Below, one piece after another: positions 25,272 to 28,099 of a DNA stretch of 28,099 bases (the stretch's first letter is position 1; every line of letters starts with the position of its first letter). A program made the translations under genes and the position numbers. Source of the DNA: JAHWJR01 sp035942035 (lineage in GTDB: Bacteria > Actinomycetota > Acidimicrobiia > Acidimicrobiales > CADCSY01); the NCBI GenBank assembly GCA_035942035.1, contig DASZDK010000025.1:1-28099 (forward strand). The letters run 5' to 3'. The notes below the pieces were generated by a model. It searched no databases and was not told the DNA's origin. It saw only the letters and a list, made by a program, of their open reading frames with translations.

Positions 25272-27075
25272 CCGGCCCAGCGACCGGCCGCAAGCGAACG
25301 CGGTGCCTCATGGTGAACGCCGCCAGCATCAACGCCGCTGCGAACAACGTCGGTGTCTCGCCGCCCGTGTCGGCCAGGCTGCGGCCACTCGACCCCGACC
25401 TGCCGCCGGTGCCGGACCTGCCGGGGGTGGCCGACATGCCGCCGGTGAGCGATCTTCCCCCGGTGGCCGACGTGCCGTCAGTACCGCCAGCCCCGCCCAG
25501 ACCACAACGAGATTGGCCGATGACCAGCTCACCTTCCGCTGTGGGCCCGAGCAGGTACATGTGGACGGCGTTGACGGTGACGCTGTTGTCCTCCACCACC
25601 TGTTCGTTGAACACGATCCGGAAGTTGTCGTTGGCGCCTTCGACGACGCCCTCGTACGAGGTGTTGCGCCCGGGGCTCGCCGGGACGTTCACCTGGCCGC
25701 TGCTGGTCCCCTGGAGAACGCCGTTGGCGATGGTCGTGGAAGCAGTCACACCGTCTGCCGTGGCGGTACAGGTGCTGCTCACCTCACCGGCGGTGAACGG
25801 TCCGGGACCGACGCCGAGCACGGAGGCGGAACTGGTCACCGAGCCGTCGGGACCGGTCGTGCCTTCCGTGCTGACGTTGAGCGCACCCGATTCGAACAGG
25901 GTGGCCGGACCGAACACCACCGTCCCCGAGGGCGCGCTGTCGGTCTCGTTGCCGCCGGCTGGGGGCAGGGTCACCGAAGGGGCCGGCCCGGCGGGCGGCT
26001 GGGCGGCACCGAAGAGGCTGACGTTGGCGGAGTAGCCGAAGGCACCTCCGCTGACCTCCCCCACCTGGGCGGTGAAGAGCCCGGCGCCCCCGACAGCCAG
26101 CTCGGCGGCGAGCGCCGACGGCCGGACCGGTCCGGTGGCCGCCGTCTGAGGGGCGTTGGCCTGCACGTTGTCGGCGGGGCCGGTTCTCGGAGTGCCTGTG
26201 ACCGACGCCGCCAACGTCTCAGCCGGGAGATCGTCCGACGGGAGGGCGAAGAGCTGGGCCTCAGGCTCGTCCACCGGCTCGATGACGGGCTCGTCCGCCG
26301 GCTCGGCGGGGTCGGCGACCGGCTCCGCCGAACGCTCGCCGGGCGCTGGCGGGGTCGGCGCCGTCACCACGACCACACACCGCGACTGGGCCAGGACCAC
26401 CTCGCCGACCGCAGAGGGGCCGTCGACCACGATGCGCACGGCGTTCACAACCATCGAGCCGTCGACGACCTGCTGCTCGTTGAGCATGACGGTGACGACG
26501 TCATCTGAGCCCGGCACGGTGCTGTGGACGATCGTGTTGGGCTCCGGCTGGGTGGGCAGGGCGAGTCTCTCCGTCTCGTTCCCCACGCGGGATGCGTCGG
26601 TCAGTGTGGTGGAAGCAACGGAGCCGCTCTCCGACGAGGTGCAGGTGCTGGCCACCTCGGTGGCGGTCAGGAAGGAGTTGAAGGCATCGACATCGCCTAC
26701 GGTGGCTGCGCTGGTGGATGAGCCCGCCGGGCCGGTCGTGCCGTGGCTGTCCGCCATGAGCGTGGCGGTCTGGAGCAACGTGCCTCCGAAGGGGGCGGTC
26801 GGGTCCTCACTGGTCACCGACAGCGACGGCACAGAATCCGTAACGCGGTCACCCGACGACGGCAGCGCCACCGACGGAACCGGTTCGACGGTCGTCGGCG
26901 GGCCCCCCGACAGGGCGACGTCGACGCTGGCGCCGAAGGCGCCTCCACCGACCGACGAGACGTCGGCGGCCGAAGAACCCGTGAAGCCGACGGTGCCGGC
27001 AACTAGAGCCACTGCTACCAGCAGCAGCGACCGTGCGTGCACCCTTGGGCCATTCGGCCGTTGACGCTCAACCAT
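25258..27075 (-). CDS. Cell-surface protein with two choice-of-anchor P-type repeats and LPXTG-like anchor
   Basis: 605 aa; the start at 27075 is fixed by GGAGGAG at 27087-27081. Seen: signal peptide (about 1-36), repeat 1 (about 38-234) and repeat 2 (about 336-525), each running GGAFG-S--V-L, then TEGTTGP/SHGTTGP, a Cys, FNEQ/LNEQ, VNAV and GQSRC/AQSRC. Each repeat has two Cys (C145/C233 and C436/C524), likely a disulfide. Between them is an acidic Pro-rich linker (EPVADPAEPADEPVIEP). The end holds a Gly/Ser/Thr-rich stalk, a sortase-type LADTG (567-571), a membrane segment FAAALMLAAF and a basic tail. LADTG differs from LPXTG at position 2. The product is probably wall-attached. Role unknown; the gene runs into the peptide-importer genes. 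Confidence 0.88.
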   Translation of the reverse strand: MVERQRPNGPRVHARSLLLVAVALVAGTVGFTGSSAADVSSVGGGAFGASVDVALSGGPPTTVEPVPSVALPSSGDRVTDSVPSLSVTSEDPTAPFGGTLLQTATLMADSHGTTGPAGSSTSAATVGDVDAFNSFLTATEVASTCTSSESGSVASTTLTDASRVGNETERLALPTQPEPNTIVHSTVPGSDDVVTVMLNEQQVVDGSMVVNAVRIVVDGPSAVGEVVLAQSRCVVVVTAPTPPAPGERSAEPVADPAEPADEPVIEPVDEPEAQLFALPSDDLPAETLAASVTGTPRTGPADNVQANAPQTAATGPVRPSALAAELAVGGAGLFTAQVGEVSGGAFGYSANVSLFGAAQPPAGPAPSVTLPPAGGNETDSAPSGTVVFGPATLFESGALNVSTEGTTGPDGSVTSSASVLGVGPGPFTAGEVSSTCTATADGVTASTTIANGVLQGTSSGQVNVPASPGRNTSYEGVVEGANDNFRIVFNEQVVEDNSVTVNAVHMYLLGPTAEGELVIGQSRCGLGGAGGTDGTSATGGRSLTGGMSATPGRSGTGGRSGSSGRSLADTGGETPTLFAAALMLAAFTMRHRVRLRPVAGPDGRP

Positions 27076-27207
27076 TCGTGCTCCTCCGCCGACCCGAAGC
27101 CTGTAGTTCAAACCGCGTCGGCGTCTGGCTACACCGACCGCCGGCTCCCTTGTCCGCCGGACTGTAACCGGACCGCAACTCGATCGTCACTAGGAACGCC
27201 GGGCACA

Positions 27208-27226
27208 TACTGTACGCCACTAGGCT
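27208..27226 (+). promoter_or_regulatory. Two TAnnnT boxes before the YtkA-like gene
   Basis: TACTGT (27208-27213) and TAGGCT (27221-27226) both fit the actinobacterial -10 pattern. The second would give a leader of about 20 bases that carries the GGAGGTGG ribosome site at 27243-27250. No convincing -35 element was found. The 177-base divergent gap 27076-27252 holds nothing else recognisable. Confidence 0.35.
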
Positions 27227-27252
27227 CCGCTCCGACGTCGATGGAGGTGGGC

Positions 27253-27660
27253 ATGAGGGGAATCCGGCGACTACTGGCGGTGTCACTGTTGGCGTTGATC
27301 GGCTTCGCCGCCGCCCTGGTGCGGTTCGGGCAGGCCGCCGAGCAGGGGTGCATCGCCGAGCCACAGCCGCACCCCGACTACGAGGTCGAGCTCGTCGCAC
27401 CCATCGAGTTCACCAAGACCACCTACGAGCTCATCGTCGTGCGGAACGGCGAGCCGGTGACCGGGGCTCGGGTCTGTCTCGACGCCGCCATGGGCGGCAT
27501 GTCGGCCATGAGCCTGAGTGACGAGGGCGAGGAGGTGGCACCCGGTCGCTACGAGTTGTACCTGCCCTTCCAGATGCCAGGACCCTGGGAGGCATCGGTG
27601 CTGGTGGACGAGCCGGGTCAGGACCCCGTCGCCTTGCCACTGTCGTTCCGCGTCGACTGA
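27253..27660 (+). CDS. Exported YtkA/FixH-like domain protein
   Basis: 135 aa. The ATG at 27253 is fixed by GGAGGTGG ending 3 bases before it; an upstream ATG at 27241 overlaps that site and is unlikely. Seen: signal peptide (RRLLAVSLLALIGFAAALV), then an immunoglobulin-like beta domain: YEVELVAPIEFTKTTYEL, PVTGARVCLDAAMGGM (the family's P--GA-V---M--M), and APGRYELYLPFQMPGPWEAS (G-Y----F-M-G-W), ending SFRVD. The fold is that of YtkA/FixH, often linked to copper handling; here the Met-rich motif MGGMSAMSL is present. A single gene, no copper genes nearby. Two Cys (QGC and RVC) may pair. Confidence 0.82.
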   Translation: MRGIRRLLAVSLLALIGFAAALVRFGQAAEQGCIAEPQPHPDYEVELVAPIEFTKTTYELIVVRNGEPVTGARVCLDAAMGGMSAMSLSDEGEEVAPGRYELYLPFQMPGPWEASVLVDEPGQDPVALPLSFRVD

Positions 27661-27722
27661 TCGACACCAGCTCCGCGAACAGGCCGAGCATCACCCGGTC
27701 GCACCTGCTCCTTCAGCAGTCG

Positions 27723-28055
27723 TCACGTGTCGGCGGCGCACGACCCGATCCCGGTGGTGTTGGCCTTGGCCACCACCGCGGGCAGATCGGCGACGGCCAG
27801 CAGCTCATGTGTGGCGAAGCTCCTGAACACTCCGGTGCTGGCCATGGCCACGCTGACGGCGGCCTGGGTCAACGTGTCGGGAGCATCGATCACACCCAGC
27901 ACGTCGTGCTCGCCCAGCACGAGGTGGAGGAGGTCCACGTGGGCACCCACCGCGTCCACCGCTCGCTCGATGCCCATCACCGCTGCCTCCGGATGCTCCA
28001 GCAGGCGCGCCCAGTGCTCCGCGGTGAACGATGCCAGCACGACGAACTTGGGCAT
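27723..28055 (-). CDS. GYD-domain protein
   Basis: 110 aa. The ATG at 28055 follows GAGGAG (spacer 5). Seen: VVLASFTAEHWARLL, then GIERAVDAVGAHVDLLHLVLGEHDVLGVIDAPD, in which the family's GEYD motif reads GEHD, then a helix AAVSVAMASTG and a last strand FRSFATHELL. This ferredoxin-like fold is that of the GYD family, small cytoplasmic proteins of unknown role related in fold to Lrp/AsnC ligand domains. It begins 8 bases after the partial gene at the window edge, on the same strand, so the two are probably one operon. Confidence 0.8.
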   Translation of the reverse strand: MPKFVVLASFTAEHWARLLEHPEAAVMGIERAVDAVGAHVDLLHLVLGEHDVLGVIDAPDTLTQAAVSVAMASTGVFRSFATHELLAVADLPAVVAKANTTGIGSCAADT

Positions 28056-28063
28056 GACGCTCC

Positions 28064-28099
28064 TCAGGCGAGGGACACGTAGAAGCTGGCCGGGAACTT
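28064..28099 (-). CDS. C-terminal end of an unidentified gene
   Basis: Only 11 codons and a TGA are inside the window, reading KFPASFYVSLA. The frame is open to the window edge and sits 8 bases upstream of the GYD start, which fits an operon. The length is far too short for identification; it could be chance. Confidence 0.35.
   Translation of the reverse strand, partial: KFPASFYVSLA

Noticed and set aside
24997..26508. 503-codon open frame on plus opposite the surface protein
   Set aside because: Low-complexity shadow of the repeat-bearing minus-strand gene.
27705..27719. CTGCT-AGCAG hairpin between the YtkA-like and GYD genes
   Set aside because: Only 5 base pairs and no T-run; too weak to call a terminator.

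Overview
The window is a gene-dense stretch of very high-GC DNA, with G or C in most third codon positions, frequent GTG starts and many 4-base stop/start overlaps. The order aspS - rarA - DUF948 - small ORF - alaS - ruvX - mltG is the conserved housekeeping order of Actinomycetota, so this is an actinobacterial chromosome. An Acidimicrobiia-like lineage is plausible from the mix of genes, but that is inference. No rRNA, tRNA, CRISPR array, insertion sequence or phage gene was found.

Region 1 (1-9702, all minus strand) is one long directon. Read from its 5' end it runs: glycosyltransferase, class-III aminotransferase, VOC protein, aspartyl-tRNA synthetase (the first four all joined by 4-base overlaps), then RarA, a DUF948 protein, a 73-aa protein, AlaS, RuvX and the start of MltG. 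The aspartyl-tRNA synthetase is the short archaeal/non-discriminating type, although it sits at the usual actinobacterial aspS position.

Region 2 (9746-15495, plus strand) diverges from region 1 across only 43 bases. It holds a metallo-beta-lactamase-fold hydrolase overlapping a 1113-aa non-ribosomal peptide synthetase (adenylation - carrier - condensation, no thioesterase), then a PhnB-like VOC protein and a membrane protein with a His/Cys-rich outer domain. With the glycosyltransferase, aminotransferase and VOC genes on the other side, this looks like a very small divergent biosynthetic cluster for an unknown, possibly glycosylated, amino-acid-derived product. It is the best candidate here for something undescribed.

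Region 3 (15517-20610) is a mixed set: a D-2-hydroxyacid dehydrogenase and a general-stress-type SDR on minus; an UlaG-like metallo-hydrolase, an exported barrel protein of glycoside-hydrolase type and a DUF998 membrane protein on plus; and a 42-aa six-cysteine protein on minus. The only stretch above 300 bases without a secure gene is 19449-19861, which holds one doubtful small ORF.

Region 4 (20702-27075, minus) is an export and uptake block: a two-repeat cell-surface protein with an LPXTG-like end overlaps the first permease of a peptide-type ABC importer, followed by the second permease, a Tat-type substrate-binding lipoprotein and a separate lipoprotein. No ATPase gene is present. Region 5 (27253-28099) has an exported YtkA/FixH-like protein, a GYD-domain protein and the last codons of another gene.

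Several genes have a TAnnnT-like -10 box about 6 bases before the start codon and no Shine-Dalgarno sequence, which fits leaderless transcription, common in Actinomycetota. Others have strong GGAGG sites that fix the start.
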